A DNA stretch of 55,924 nucleotides from Opitutales bacterium (GTDB taxonomy: Bacteria; Verrucomicrobiota; Verrucomicrobiia; Opitutales; Opitutaceae), in the NCBI GenBank assembly GCA_018700525.1, contig JABITN010000248.1, positions 1-55,924 of the forward strand, given 5' to 3'. Shown piece by piece: positions 26,676-34,322 of the stretch (positions within the stretch are counted from its first letter, which is position 1; the number at the start of each line of letters is the position of its first letter). The notes beneath the pieces are model-generated. The model did not search any database, was not told where the DNA came from, and saw nothing but the letters and a program-made list of their open reading frames with translations. The position numbers and the translations under genes are program-made.

Positions 26676-27383
26676 ATGAAACCAAATGTAACGCTCGCTG
26701 AAACAACCACTCCAAACGGAGCCCGTATGACGCTCGTCGAACACGACGGCAACTTTTGCATCCGGGTGAACGGACAGCCGCTGATGCATTCCTTAGTGGC
26801 TACTTCCGAGATCAAACTCGGCACCCTTGGTTGCGAGCGGCATTCAGCTAAGGACCTAAAACCTAAAGTACTGATCGGTGGACTTGGTTTGGGGTTTACC
26901 TTGGAGGGCGTTCTGCAAACAACCGGACCAAAGGCACAGGTGGACGTGGTGGAATTGTTTCCGGAAATCGTGGAATGGAACCGGACGTTTATGGCCGACC
27001 TTAATGGAGCTGCACTCAAGGACCCGCGCGTTGAAGTGCTTGAGGAAGACGTAAGAGATGTTATCATCCGATCAGCGAAAACGCCTTACGATGTTATTTT
27101 ACTCGATATCGACAACAATACGACCGCTATGGTGAAGGTTGAAAACCATCAGCTTTATGAGAAGCTCGGAATACAAGAAACCTGGGATGCGCTACGTCCT
27201 GGAGGTCGTGCAGCGATCTGGTTCGCCGGGCCCGATGTAAAAGTCGAACGCTTGCTGAGGAAGGTCGGCTTTAACGTTCAGGCGGTACCGGCCAAAGTCT
27301 ACGCGTCTTCCAAGAATGGAGCCTACAGGATCTACGTCGCCGATAAGCCGTTGAACGCAGCGGCAAAGACGAAACAAAGGTAG
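26676..27383 (+). CDS. Spermidine synthase-like SAM-dependent methyltransferase
   Basis: A 235-residue protein with the spermidine-synthase-like Rossmann core. Motif I is VLIGGLGLGFTLEGVLQ (residues about 65-81), motif II VDVVELFPEIVEWNRTF carries the acidic residue for the cofactor, and YDVILLDIDNN follows. WDALRPGGRAAIWFAGPD is the late strand-loop. It is shorter than true spermidine synthases (usually about 280) and lacks a clear aminopropyl-transfer gate region, so it is more likely a methyltransferase of unknown substrate. It is a single gene on the plus strand. Confidence 0.75.
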   Translation: MKPNVTLAETTTPNGARMTLVEHDGNFCIRVNGQPLMHSLVATSEIKLGTLGCERHSAKDLKPKVLIGGLGLGFTLEGVLQTTGPKAQVDVVELFPEIVEWNRTFMADLNGAALKDPRVEVLEEDVRDVIIRSAKTPYDVILLDIDNNTTAMVKVENHQLYEKLGIQETWDALRPGGRAAIWFAGPDVKVERLLRKVGFNVQAVPAKVYASSKNGAYRIYVADKPLNAAAKTKQR

Positions 27384-27505
27384 AGCGTCTCGTCTAAGAT
27401 CCTGAGCGAAGTCGAGGGACTGAGGCGACAACCTTTCATCGACTGACGGGTCAGCGACCCATCCTACAATCCGGTCCGCTCAAAAACGTCCGTATTCAAC
27501 AGGCT
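27384..27505. repeat. Dispersed repeat family R2, copy 1
   Basis: The spacer holds tgacgggtcagcgacccatc at 27444, continuing to 27469, 25 of 26 identical to 30611-30636; its gggtc..gaccc core is a small hairpin. The flanking actgaggcgacaacctttca / tcgactga words resemble gacgagccggcaatcttcca / tcgactgg at 24094-24120. A cctgagcgaagtcgaggg word (27401-27418) is of a type widespread in intergenic repeats. Confidence 0.5.
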
Positions 27506-28192
27506 CTAAAACGGACATGGGCACTCTGCGTTAATGCGTTCGCCGCTCGCTGGATGATCGAATGATAGGGTTAACGCGTGCAGCATGAGACGGTCCGCTT
27601 TGGCTCCAACGGTATCCGATGCGTAAAGATCGCAACCGAGAATCGAATGACCAATTTCATGGGAATGTACTCTCAGTTGATGCGTTCTACCAGTAATAGG
27701 AGTGAATTTTACACGGGAAGCATCATGCTCCGGTAGATATTCCAAGACCTGATAGGCACTTTGGGATGACTTTCCGGTAACGTAACAGACTTTCTGATAC
27801 GGAAAGTTTTCCTCATCCTTAATCATCGGGATATCGATAATGCCTTGCTCTTGATCAAGCTGACCGTCGAGTAGCGCCGTGTAGATTTTCGATACAGTCC
27901 GATTCGTGAACTGCTCACACAGGTGAGTATTGGCCGTTTTGCTCAAAGCGAGGACCATAATACCGGAGGTCCCGAGATCCAAGCGGTGGATCATCCGAGC
28001 ACTGGGGAAGTCCTTCACCAATCGGTAGTGTACCGAATCCAAGTTAGGCGGGTTCTTCCCAGACAAACTCAAGAGACCGCTAGGTTTGTTGATCAACAGA
28101 ATGTGCTCATCTTGGTACAGTAATTCGATTTCGTCGTGACAGACTGGAGCGATGAAATCGTCTTCATTGGTTGATGTTCGGTTATGAGACAT
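27506..28192 (-). CDS. RluA-family pseudouridine synthase
   Basis: A 228-residue single-domain enzyme. The catalytic motif is MIHRLDLGTSGIMVLA, with the active-site aspartate in HRLD. Other family blocks are LYQDEHILLINKPSGLL, GRTHQLRVHSHEIGHSILG (binding loop) and CDLYASD. No S4 domain precedes it, so it resembles the short RluA/RluC-like group acting on tRNA or rRNA uridines; the target position is not predictable. The C-terminus is FDHPASGERINAECPCPF. A decayed copy of this tail lies at 24162-24233. It is a single gene on the minus strand. Confidence 0.87.
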   Translation of the reverse strand: MSHNRTSTNEDDFIAPVCHDEIELLYQDEHILLINKPSGLLSLSGKNPPNLDSVHYRLVKDFPSARMIHRLDLGTSGIMVLALSKTANTHLCEQFTNRTVSKIYTALLDGQLDQEQGIIDIPMIKDEENFPYQKVCYVTGKSSQSAYQVLEYLPEHDASRVKFTPITGRTHQLRVHSHEIGHSILGCDLYASDTVGAKADRLMLHALTLSFDHPASGERINAECPCPF

Positions 28193-28391
28193 GATAATGA
28201 TTAATTCATTCTTATTTACAACTTAGGGACGACGCTTGAGCACGTTCCGCGACACTAAATCCTTCTCTAACTACGCGGCATGGCGCAAGCTCCAGCCCTA
28301 CGTCAAAATTGGCTAATTTCTGACCAATTGCACGCTCTCTAAGAAAAAGAAACTGTAGGAAAAATTTCTATCATCCAGAAAGCCAGAGGCT

Positions 28392-29186
28392 CTACTCCTT
28401 GGGTCTAATGTCCAACCCTGACAACCACGGAGCGGGAATTTCTGGCGGCATGCCGCTAAATGGCTGATAGATGGGGAGCTGAATCATACTCACGCTGTGC
28501 GACTGTGAGGCGATGAAGAACAGGGCATCCGCACAATCCTCAGTTTGGATCATCGCGCCGCGATGTTCAGCCTTCGGTTGCACCGGACGCTGGTCGATGA
28601 TCGGCGTATTGGCTTCACCGGGGGCGTATTCCGATACGACGATTCCATGAGCGCTCAGCTGAGTCCGAACCGTTGAGAGTATACCATGTACCGCCCACTT
28701 GCTTGCGGTGTAAGGTACGCCCGCGTACGAGTCGAAACCATGGCCTGCCGTAGAGGAAACAACCACAATCTTTCCGCCCCCTGCCTTCGCCATCGGCTTC
28801 GAGACGGCCTGAACCATGTTAACGACGCCTAGCACATTAATATCGAGCACCTTCTTCCAACTCTCATGACTGGCCAGCTTTGACGGATCTTTGTGAGCCA
28901 TGAAGCGGTCCGCCGTATTGATACCAGCAGTATGTATCAACACATCTGGTACACCCTTAACGAGGATGCTATCAAGCGCCGACGATACACTATCCGGGCA
29001 TGCTACATCGCAAACCAGAGGAATAATACGACTAGAGAAACCCGAAGTCTCTTTCAGCGATTCGAGGGTCCTGCCAAGTGCGAAAACATTCGCCCCAGCA
29101 CGGGCAAAGCACTTGGCAGCCGCTTGCCCCATTCCACCGCCACCGCCGGTTACGATCGCAATCTTGCCAGTCCATCCATTATCCAT
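28392..29186 (-). CDS. Short-chain dehydrogenase/reductase
   Basis: A 264-residue classical SDR. The cofactor motif is TGGGGGMGQAAAK (glycine-rich, residues about 13-25), with ALGRTLES suggesting NADP preference (arginine after the second strand). The catalytic set is serine in VVVSSTAGHGF and Y-x-x-x-K in PYTASKWAVHG. The NAG motif is replaced by HTAGINTAD. The C-terminus (MIQLPIYQPFSGMPPEIPAP) is not the usual DGG ending. Substrate unknown. It stands alone between repeat-rich spacers. Confidence 0.85.
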   Translation of the reverse strand: MDNGWTGKIAIVTGGGGGMGQAAAKCFARAGANVFALGRTLESLKETSGFSSRIIPLVCDVACPDSVSSALDSILVKGVPDVLIHTAGINTADRFMAHKDPSKLASHESWKKVLDINVLGVVNMVQAVSKPMAKAGGGKIVVVSSTAGHGFDSYAGVPYTASKWAVHGILSTVRTQLSAHGIVVSEYAPGEANTPIIDQRPVQPKAEHRGAMIQTEDCADALFFIASQSHSVSMIQLPIYQPFSGMPPEIPAPWLSGLDIRPKE

Positions 29187-29673
29187 AACCCTTTTACGAA
29201 ATCATCGGGAAACTTATTCAACCTAAAAGTTACTATAGTTCCTTAGAAAATGTTGAAATAAAGCATCCTCGGAACATGATCTTCCCGCTCAGCGGGATAA
29301 ACTAACGCTTCGTGCCAGCGAGGTATTTATGGAAGTAGGGAGGATCGGCTCAACCCTTCGTTTGGGCTGCGAAGAGGACCGAGCCGGTCCTACCTACCAA
29401 TACCGAAGCATATGTCCCTCGTAGCCTGCAGGGCGAAGTGGGGACCTTCGGGATATTAGACCCAAAGGCGAATAAAAGGTCCTCTCGACACTCAAAAGCT
29501 AGCGGCCGATCTCCGAGCGGCCATTATTCGTAAGGCCATTGAACGATTACATCGTTCAATGGCCGCTCGGAGATCGGCCGCTAAGCCAAATAGTAAGACA
29601 GGTATCTTGCCAGTGAAAAAAGAGGCTGGAAGCCTGTCCTACTTTCGACAATTCTTTATTTAACTAATTAGAG
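29187..29673. repeat. Repeat-rich gap with three different palindromic elements
   Basis: No gene is seen in these 487 bp. Element P2: arms 29335-29351 and 29381-29397 (15 of 17 pairs, core gatcggctc), with an inner cttcg/cgaag stem. Element P1: perfect 26-bp arms 29500-29525 and 29558-29583 (core gcggccgatctccgagcggc), plus an inner stem ggccattgaacgat / atcgttcaatggcc that overlaps the right arm, so two folds compete. Element P3: arms near 29592-29613 and 29626-29643 (agtaagacagg / cctgtcctact). A small cccgct/agcggg stem is at 29285. Confidence 0.7.
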
Positions 29674-30432
29674 CTAAGAGGAAGCAACTGTAGGGAAAAT
29701 CCTGCGACGACTCGAACCAGCGCTTGTCCGCTCTTTCTGGACATCGAGCCGCGAACCCGGTGGATTCCGAGGAGTAAAGTCCGGACGGCGATTCTCTTCG
29801 GCGCATTTGACTTGAAATTCCTGCATGCGCATAAAATGAGAGATTAGTTGCTCGGGCATTGAATAATCGTCTAGCCCACTTCGGTCCAAAGCCAAAAGCA
29901 ATTCATGGGTAGCTTCCAAGGTTGAGAGACAGCCGGCTTCCGGTTGACGTTTGATAACGTAGCGGCTCGGCGCCGCGTTTGAAAACATGATCTTCGGCAG
30001 CTGTTGCAAGCTGCGGCTATAACGCAGCATAGGACGGACAAGCCGCCAAGTGGCATCGAGCAGAAAAACGACGAGTCGGCGGCCGGAGAAATCCGCGGCA
30101 CGCAGCTCACCCTTGGACAGATCCCGGGCATCCTTCCCCGGGTAAAGCAGAACGGGATAATTATCAGGGTCATGAATCAGAGCCTGCACCGCCTTGTGCT
30201 CATCGAAGGTTGCGTCAACATACAGCTCGCTGTCGGCTAAGCAAAGATGGGTAAGTCGCCCTGTATTCAACTTGATCTGCCGGTGCTCAAGCGGATGCAT
30301 GAGAATTACGAACTTCGTGCGAGTCGACATGGGTGTTACATGACTGCACCAGCACAATTGCTGCGGCCTGTTACACTTGTAGCACATTTCTCGACCCATT
30401 ATCGGCGGACCATTACCCCGCGCGCGAAACAT
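29674..30432 (-). CDS. DTW-domain protein, tRNA-uridine aminocarboxypropyltransferase (TapT/TuaA-like)
   Basis: A 252-residue protein. The N-terminal zinc-type cluster CYKCNRPQQLCWC and the VVFLLDATWRLVRPML block (DTW signature, here D-A-T-W) define the DTW family, which installs the acp3U modification on tRNA using SAM. MHPLEHRQIKLNTGR and FSNAAPSRYVIKRQPEAG are the further conserved blocks. An internal ATG at 30396 (MGREMCYKC) is the start most relatives would suggest; the longer start adds 12 residues. The C-terminal tail is basic and unconserved-looking. Single minus-strand gene. Confidence 0.85.
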   Translation of the reverse strand: MFRARGNGPPIMGREMCYKCNRPQQLCWCSHVTPMSTRTKFVILMHPLEHRQIKLNTGRLTHLCLADSELYVDATFDEHKAVQALIHDPDNYPVLLYPGKDARDLSKGELRAADFSGRRLVVFLLDATWRLVRPMLRYSRSLQQLPKIMFSNAAPSRYVIKRQPEAGCLSTLEATHELLLALDRSGLDDYSMPEQLISHFMRMQEFQVKCAEENRRPDFTPRNPPGSRLDVQKERTSAGSSRRRIFPTVASS

Positions 30433-30746
30433 GACCAGAAAGAAAACCGAAAGGATTAGGGTCTGTTTGCCATATATAGGCCAACACTTATTAAAACAGG
30501 AAGCGGGAACTCCAAATTAACAGACCACCTGCTCAGCTCTATTCTAGGTTACCTCACTGACTACGTCCAGTCGGAGCTTTTCGCGAAGAAGGAGGCGACA
30601 TTCTCGCTTTTGACGGGTCGGCGACCCATCCTACAACCTCTCGCCATTCACTCTTCACTTTTCACCATTCAATCTTCCATAAACCCTCTAGTTACGCCAC
30701 CCCGCACAGAGACCATAAACAATTCTCCATTTGACCAAACACTCCG
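30433..30746. repeat. Intergenic region with repeat R2 copy 2 and pyrimidine-rich leader
   Basis: The 314-bp gap contains tgacgggtcggcgacccatc from 30611 (to 30636), near-identical to 27444-27469, with an ordered flank (gaggcgacattctcgc) that also recalls the other R2 copies. Positions 30647-30678 are a pyrimidine-rich run (cactcttcacttttcaccat) similar to the tract before the MazG-like gene at 20211-20240. No gene is seen. Confidence 0.5.
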
Positions 30747-31478
30747 ATGACAACTGACAACGTTTCAAACCAAAGTATCGCCCTTCTTATTGATTCCGAT
30801 AACGCGCCGGCCGCGAAGATCGATTTCATCATCGCCGAGCTTGCCACATACGGCGTCGTCAACATTCGTCGCGCATACGGCAATTGGACGAAGAGCTCTC
30901 TTTCCGGCTGGGAGAAAGTGCTACACGAATATGCGATCCAGCCCATCCAGCATTTCGATATAGTGAAAGGCAAGAACGCTTCTGACATGGCCCTCTTGAT
31001 CGAAGCCATGGATATGCTCTATACCAAGAACGTAGGAACGTTCTGCCTCGTTTCGTCGGATTGCGACTTTACGCCGCTCGTGCTGCGACTCCGCTCGGAT
31101 GGCAAGCAAGTCATCGGTTTTGGAAGTAAAAAGGCCCCTGCCCCTTTTGTCGCCAGCTGCACCCGTTTCCTGTACCTCGACGATAGTGAGACCAAAACCA
31201 AAAAAGCTCAAACAGGCAAAGCCGACTCCGGCAATAGCCTGAAACGCGACACCAAGCTCATTAAGTTGCTGCGGAATGCAGTTGAATCCGCTGGCGGCGA
31301 CGATGGCTGGGCGCGACTAGGGCCTGTTGGCACTCATATCCAAAATCAAGGTTCGTTCGATTCCCGTAACTACGGCTTCTCCAAACTAAGCGGGCTTTTC
31401 GCCGCAATCGATCTGTTCGAAATCAAGCAGTCTCAGAGCGCCAACGCTGCGTCACATTGGGTCCGATTACGGGGATAA
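30747..31478 (+). CDS. NYN-domain ribonuclease-like protein with C-terminal LOTUS/OST-HTH domain
   Basis: A 243-residue protein. The NYN (PIN-like) nuclease half shows ALLIDSDNAPAAKIDFII (first acidic residues), KGKNASDMALLIEAMDML and CLVSSDCDFTPLVLRLR (last acidic pair), a complete set of carboxylates for a metal-dependent RNase. A linker rich in K, S and D leads to residues about 165-243, a LOTUS-type winged helix (KLIKLLRNAVESAGGDDGWA, ending ASHWVRLRG) expected to bind RNA. This NYN-LOTUS pairing is known in bacteria (LabA/DUF88 group). The role is probably RNA turnover; the target is unknown. Confidence 0.87.
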   Translation: MTTDNVSNQSIALLIDSDNAPAAKIDFIIAELATYGVVNIRRAYGNWTKSSLSGWEKVLHEYAIQPIQHFDIVKGKNASDMALLIEAMDMLYTKNVGTFCLVSSDCDFTPLVLRLRSDGKQVIGFGSKKAPAPFVASCTRFLYLDDSETKTKKAQTGKADSGNSLKRDTKLIKLLRNAVESAGGDDGWARLGPVGTHIQNQGSFDSRNYGFSKLSGLFAAIDLFEIKQSQSANAASHWVRLRG

Positions 31479-31570
31479 AAAAATCAGCCTAGGTCATATC
31501 TATCTTAGCCGAAACAAGACATCACGGAAGTGCCACGCTTCACGCCCTACGGACCCAAGCCCTAGAAAGG

Positions 31571-32608
31571 TCACCCCGCTCTTTGCGACAATTGCCTAAA
31601 ACTGATTAACTTACCCGCTTCTTCATCCCAGAGGTGGTGGTTGAAGCATCGGACACTATCGCGGAGGGTCAACGCATTGACCTGATGAAAGAGCGGATCG
31701 GAATTGTGGCAGGCTTCCAGGTTGTAGTTGGGAATCCGAGAGCTAAGGTGATGGATATGATGAAAGCCGATATTTGCGGAGAACCATTGAAGCACCTTTG
31801 GCAACCGAAAGTAGGAACTGCCTTCCAAGGCGGCGGATACGAAACTCCAATAATATCCACGATCCCAATACGCATCTTCGAATTGATGCTGCACGTAGAA
31901 AAGCCAGACTCCAGCTACCCCACTTCCCAATATGATGGCGAAGTGAATCCACAAGTAAGTTTGCCAACCGAATATCCAGCTCATCCCCGCGGCCAGTAGA
32001 AGGATGCAGAGGTTCGTGCCATAGATGGAGAGTCTTTCGACTTTGCCTGCACCCACAGTAGTGTAGCGATTATTGATCAGAACGAGGAAGAGCGAGCCGC
32101 CCACTAGAAGAGCGACTGGGTTTCTCGCCACTCGGTAGCAAAAACGTGTCCAAGGAGTCGCTTCGAGGAATTCCTGCACCGTCATGGTCCAAACATCCCC
32201 CATACCACGCCTGTCCAAGTCGCCCGAAGTCGCGTGATGCCGCGCATGCTCCCAGCGCCAATGCTGGTACGGCGTTAAGCTAAGAACTCCTGTAATAAAA
32301 CCCGCGATCGCATTGGCCCGCTTCGAAGCGAAGAAGGAGCCATGACCGCAATCATGAGAAATAACGAAAGTGCGAACAACTAGGCCTGCCCCGATCAGTG
32401 CTAACCCTAGCGTAAGCCAAATAGAGATTCCAAGGGTGGAATAGATCGCAACCCAAACGGCTACATAAGACCCTACCGTATTGATCAATTGCCAGCTAGC
32501 CCGCAACGCGTTGGGTTTTTGATATTTTGCAACCAACGCTTTCCAGACATGAGCCTTAGGGCGGATATCCTGTAGTGGGATTTCTTCGAGTTTCGTATGT
32601 TCTGGCAT
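31571..32608 (-). CDS. Fatty acid desaturase (acyl-lipid, DesA-like)
   Basis: A 345-residue membrane enzyme with the three histidine boxes of di-iron desaturases: H85-D-C-G-H89 (SHDCGHGSF), H121-A-R-H-H125 (WEHARHHATSG) and GFHHIHHLSSRIPNY near residue 290. Four or more membrane helices flank them (for example VAVWVAIYSTLGISIWL). The box spacing fits delta-12/omega-6-type acyl-lipid desaturases (DesA/FAD2 branch). It would introduce double bonds into membrane lipid chains, for instance for cold adaptation. Single minus-strand gene, divergent from the RsmH-like gene across 187 bp. Confidence 0.92.
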   Translation of the reverse strand: MPEHTKLEEIPLQDIRPKAHVWKALVAKYQKPNALRASWQLINTVGSYVAVWVAIYSTLGISIWLTLGLALIGAGLVVRTFVISHDCGHGSFFASKRANAIAGFITGVLSLTPYQHWRWEHARHHATSGDLDRRGMGDVWTMTVQEFLEATPWTRFCYRVARNPVALLVGGSLFLVLINNRYTTVGAGKVERLSIYGTNLCILLLAAGMSWIFGWQTYLWIHFAIILGSGVAGVWLFYVQHQFEDAYWDRGYYWSFVSAALEGSSYFRLPKVLQWFSANIGFHHIHHLSSRIPNYNLEACHNSDPLFHQVNALTLRDSVRCFNHHLWDEEAGKLISFRQLSQRAG

Positions 32609-32795
32609 GGTAAGGCAACTCTGTCTTCGGCAAGTCCCTTAGGATGAACAGAATCTAAAACAGCCAGAGGAGATTCGCACCATGATCAATCACTCGAGCA
32701 ATTGTCAACACACAGAGCTAGAAAACGCCGACGACGGTAGACTTAAGCATAAATTCCTGTTGGACGCAGGCGACAAACCATGACACATATTCGGC

Positions 32796-33857
32796 TTGAG
32801 CGAGTTACCACCGAATGAGCGTCCCAAACGGCGCAAGCGCTACTCAGGGAAGAACCCTCGGCGTTTCGAGGACAAGTACAAAGAACTTGCTCCCGAGCAC
32901 TACGTTGACGATGTCGCCAAAATAGTGGCCTCTGGAAAAACCCCAGCAGGCACGCATCGCCCCATCATGGTAGACGAGATCATGGACTACGTAGCTGCCC
33001 AACCCGGTGAAACTGCCGTAGACTGCACTCTCGGTTACGGTGGCCACTCTCGCATCCTCGTGGAGGCGCTACAGCCCGGAGGCAAACTCTATGGACTCGA
33101 CGTCGACCCGATCGAACAACCACGAACAGAGAGGCGCCTACGCGCAGCAGGGCACGGCACGGAAGCCTTCCAGGCCCGCCACATGAACTTCGCCGGGCTT
33201 CCCAAGCTAATCGCTCAAGAGCAGCTTGAAGGATTCGATATCGTCATAGCGGACCTAGGAGTCTCATCCATGCAAATAGACAACCCCGAACGCGGCTTCA
33301 CCTTCAAGGCAGATGGTCCCCTCGACCTGAGGCTGAACCCCGGTCATGGCCAATCAGCCGCCGGTCTGCTCACGAACACAACCGTCGCAAAGCTCGCCGC
33401 CATCCTTGCCGAAAACGCAGACGAACCCAGAGCAGAGCTGCTCTCAGAAGCCATTCTCCTTGCCCAGAAGACAAAGCCTTTAAGACGCACTCGCCAGCTC
33501 GCCCAAACGATCCAGGCGGCCCTGACGAATTCCGCACACTACGTCTCGGAAACCGATATCACCGATACTCAAAGGCGCGTATTCCAGGCATTGAGGATTG
33601 CCGTCAACGACGAATTCGGTGCCCTTGATTCTCTGCTGCGCGTCCTGCCCGATTGCCTCAAGCCCAGCGGACGTGTAGCGATTCTTACCTTTCACTCAGG
33701 GGAGGACCGGCGGGTAAAAAAGGCCTTTCAAGCCGGAGTCCGCGACGGCGTCTATTCCTCCGTATCCGATAAGGTTATACGTGCCGCTTTCGAAGAGCGT
33801 CATTCAAACCCGCGCTCCACCTCTGCCAAGCTACGCTGGGCAGTACGCACGCTTTAA
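32796..33857 (+). CDS. rsmH: RsmH-type rRNA cytosine-N4 methyltransferase with basic N-terminal extension
   Basis: A 353-residue protein. The start is a TTG at 32796, because the in-frame codon at 32781 is a stop and no ATG intervenes. Diagnostic RsmH blocks are HRPIMVDEIM, DCTLGYGGHSRILVEAL, LDVDP, IADLGVSSMQID, RGFTFKADGPLDLRL, and FHSGEDRRVKK. The first 45 residues are basic (RPKRRKRYSGKNPRRFEDKY), an extension absent from E. coli RsmH. It is outside any division/cell-wall (mra) cluster, so it may be a paralogue or a relocated copy. A small gene follows after 19 bp. Reaction by family: N4-methylation of C1402 in 16S rRNA. Confidence 0.85.
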   Translation: MSELPPNERPKRRKRYSGKNPRRFEDKYKELAPEHYVDDVAKIVASGKTPAGTHRPIMVDEIMDYVAAQPGETAVDCTLGYGGHSRILVEALQPGGKLYGLDVDPIEQPRTERRLRAAGHGTEAFQARHMNFAGLPKLIAQEQLEGFDIVIADLGVSSMQIDNPERGFTFKADGPLDLRLNPGHGQSAAGLLTNTTVAKLAAILAENADEPRAELLSEAILLAQKTKPLRRTRQLAQTIQAALTNSAHYVSETDITDTQRRVFQALRIAVNDEFGALDSLLRVLPDCLKPSGRVAILTFHSGEDRRVKKAFQAGVRDGVYSSVSDKVIRAAFEERHSNPRSTSAKLRWAVRTL

Positions 33858-33876
33858 GCAAAACAGCCCCCCCCCA

Positions 33877-34143
33877 ATGCCCGCAAAATCGAAGAAACCC
33901 CTTCAAGGCAAAGCCCTCGTAAAAGAGGTCTGCCATCGTATACGTTTGGCAAAAGCATTCTGGAAGCAGCACCGCAACGCCCCTTGCCGAGGGGAGAGAG
34001 AAAAAGCCCTAGTCCTCTACGAAAAGCTCGCGCCCGAACAAAAAGAGCAGATCCCACAAGACCTCAGAGTCTGGCTACGCTACCGAAGCGAAAAATACTT
34101 CGGTCCCCAGAACACTCCCCCACAATCAAAACGAAAAGGCTAA
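33877..34143 (+). CDS. Small basic hypothetical protein downstream of rsmH-like gene
   Basis: An 88-residue, strongly basic protein with a central helical part (ALVKEVCHRIRLAKAFWKQH) and the ending SEKYFGPQNTPPQSKRKG. I do not recognise the family. It starts 19 bp after the RsmH-like stop, so the two are probably cotranscribed, and its charge would suit RNA binding (inference). A run of nine C residues (33867-33875) sits two bases before the ATG, where a ribosome binding site would be expected. Confidence 0.6.
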   Translation: MPAKSKKPLQGKALVKEVCHRIRLAKAFWKQHRNAPCRGEREKALVLYEKLAPEQKEQIPQDLRVWLRYRSEKYFGPQNTPPQSKRKG

Positions 34144-34190
34144 GTCCATCCAAGGGGACGAACTAAGCTCACCTTAAAAAAGAGAGAGAG

Positions 34191-34322
34191 CTATTTTAAA
34201 CGGGCCCGTAGAAACAGCGTCTCAGGGATTTCGCCTTTGGCTATACGCCAACCGTTTCCATCTTGCTGAAAAAGCGTATTCCCCACTGACGACGTTCCAT
34301 TGGTTTGCACCATCTCGACCTC
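34191..34322 (-). pseudogene. Orphan C-terminal coding remnant, in frame after the PHP gene stop
   Basis: Directly after the TAA of the PHP gene the same frame stays open for 43 codons to a TAG at 34191. It encodes a segment containing VQTNGTSSVGNTLFQQ and ending ETLFLRARLK. The ending resembles tails of large secreted Verrucomicrobiota proteins (beta-sandwich C-termini ending in RAR-like motifs). An ATG at 34313 would give 40 residues. I read it as a decayed gene end, or less likely a readthrough extension. Confidence 0.35.

Noticed and set aside
26676-27383. Genuine spermidine synthase
   Set aside because: Too short and without a clear aminopropyl-transfer region; only the methyltransferase-like core is supported.
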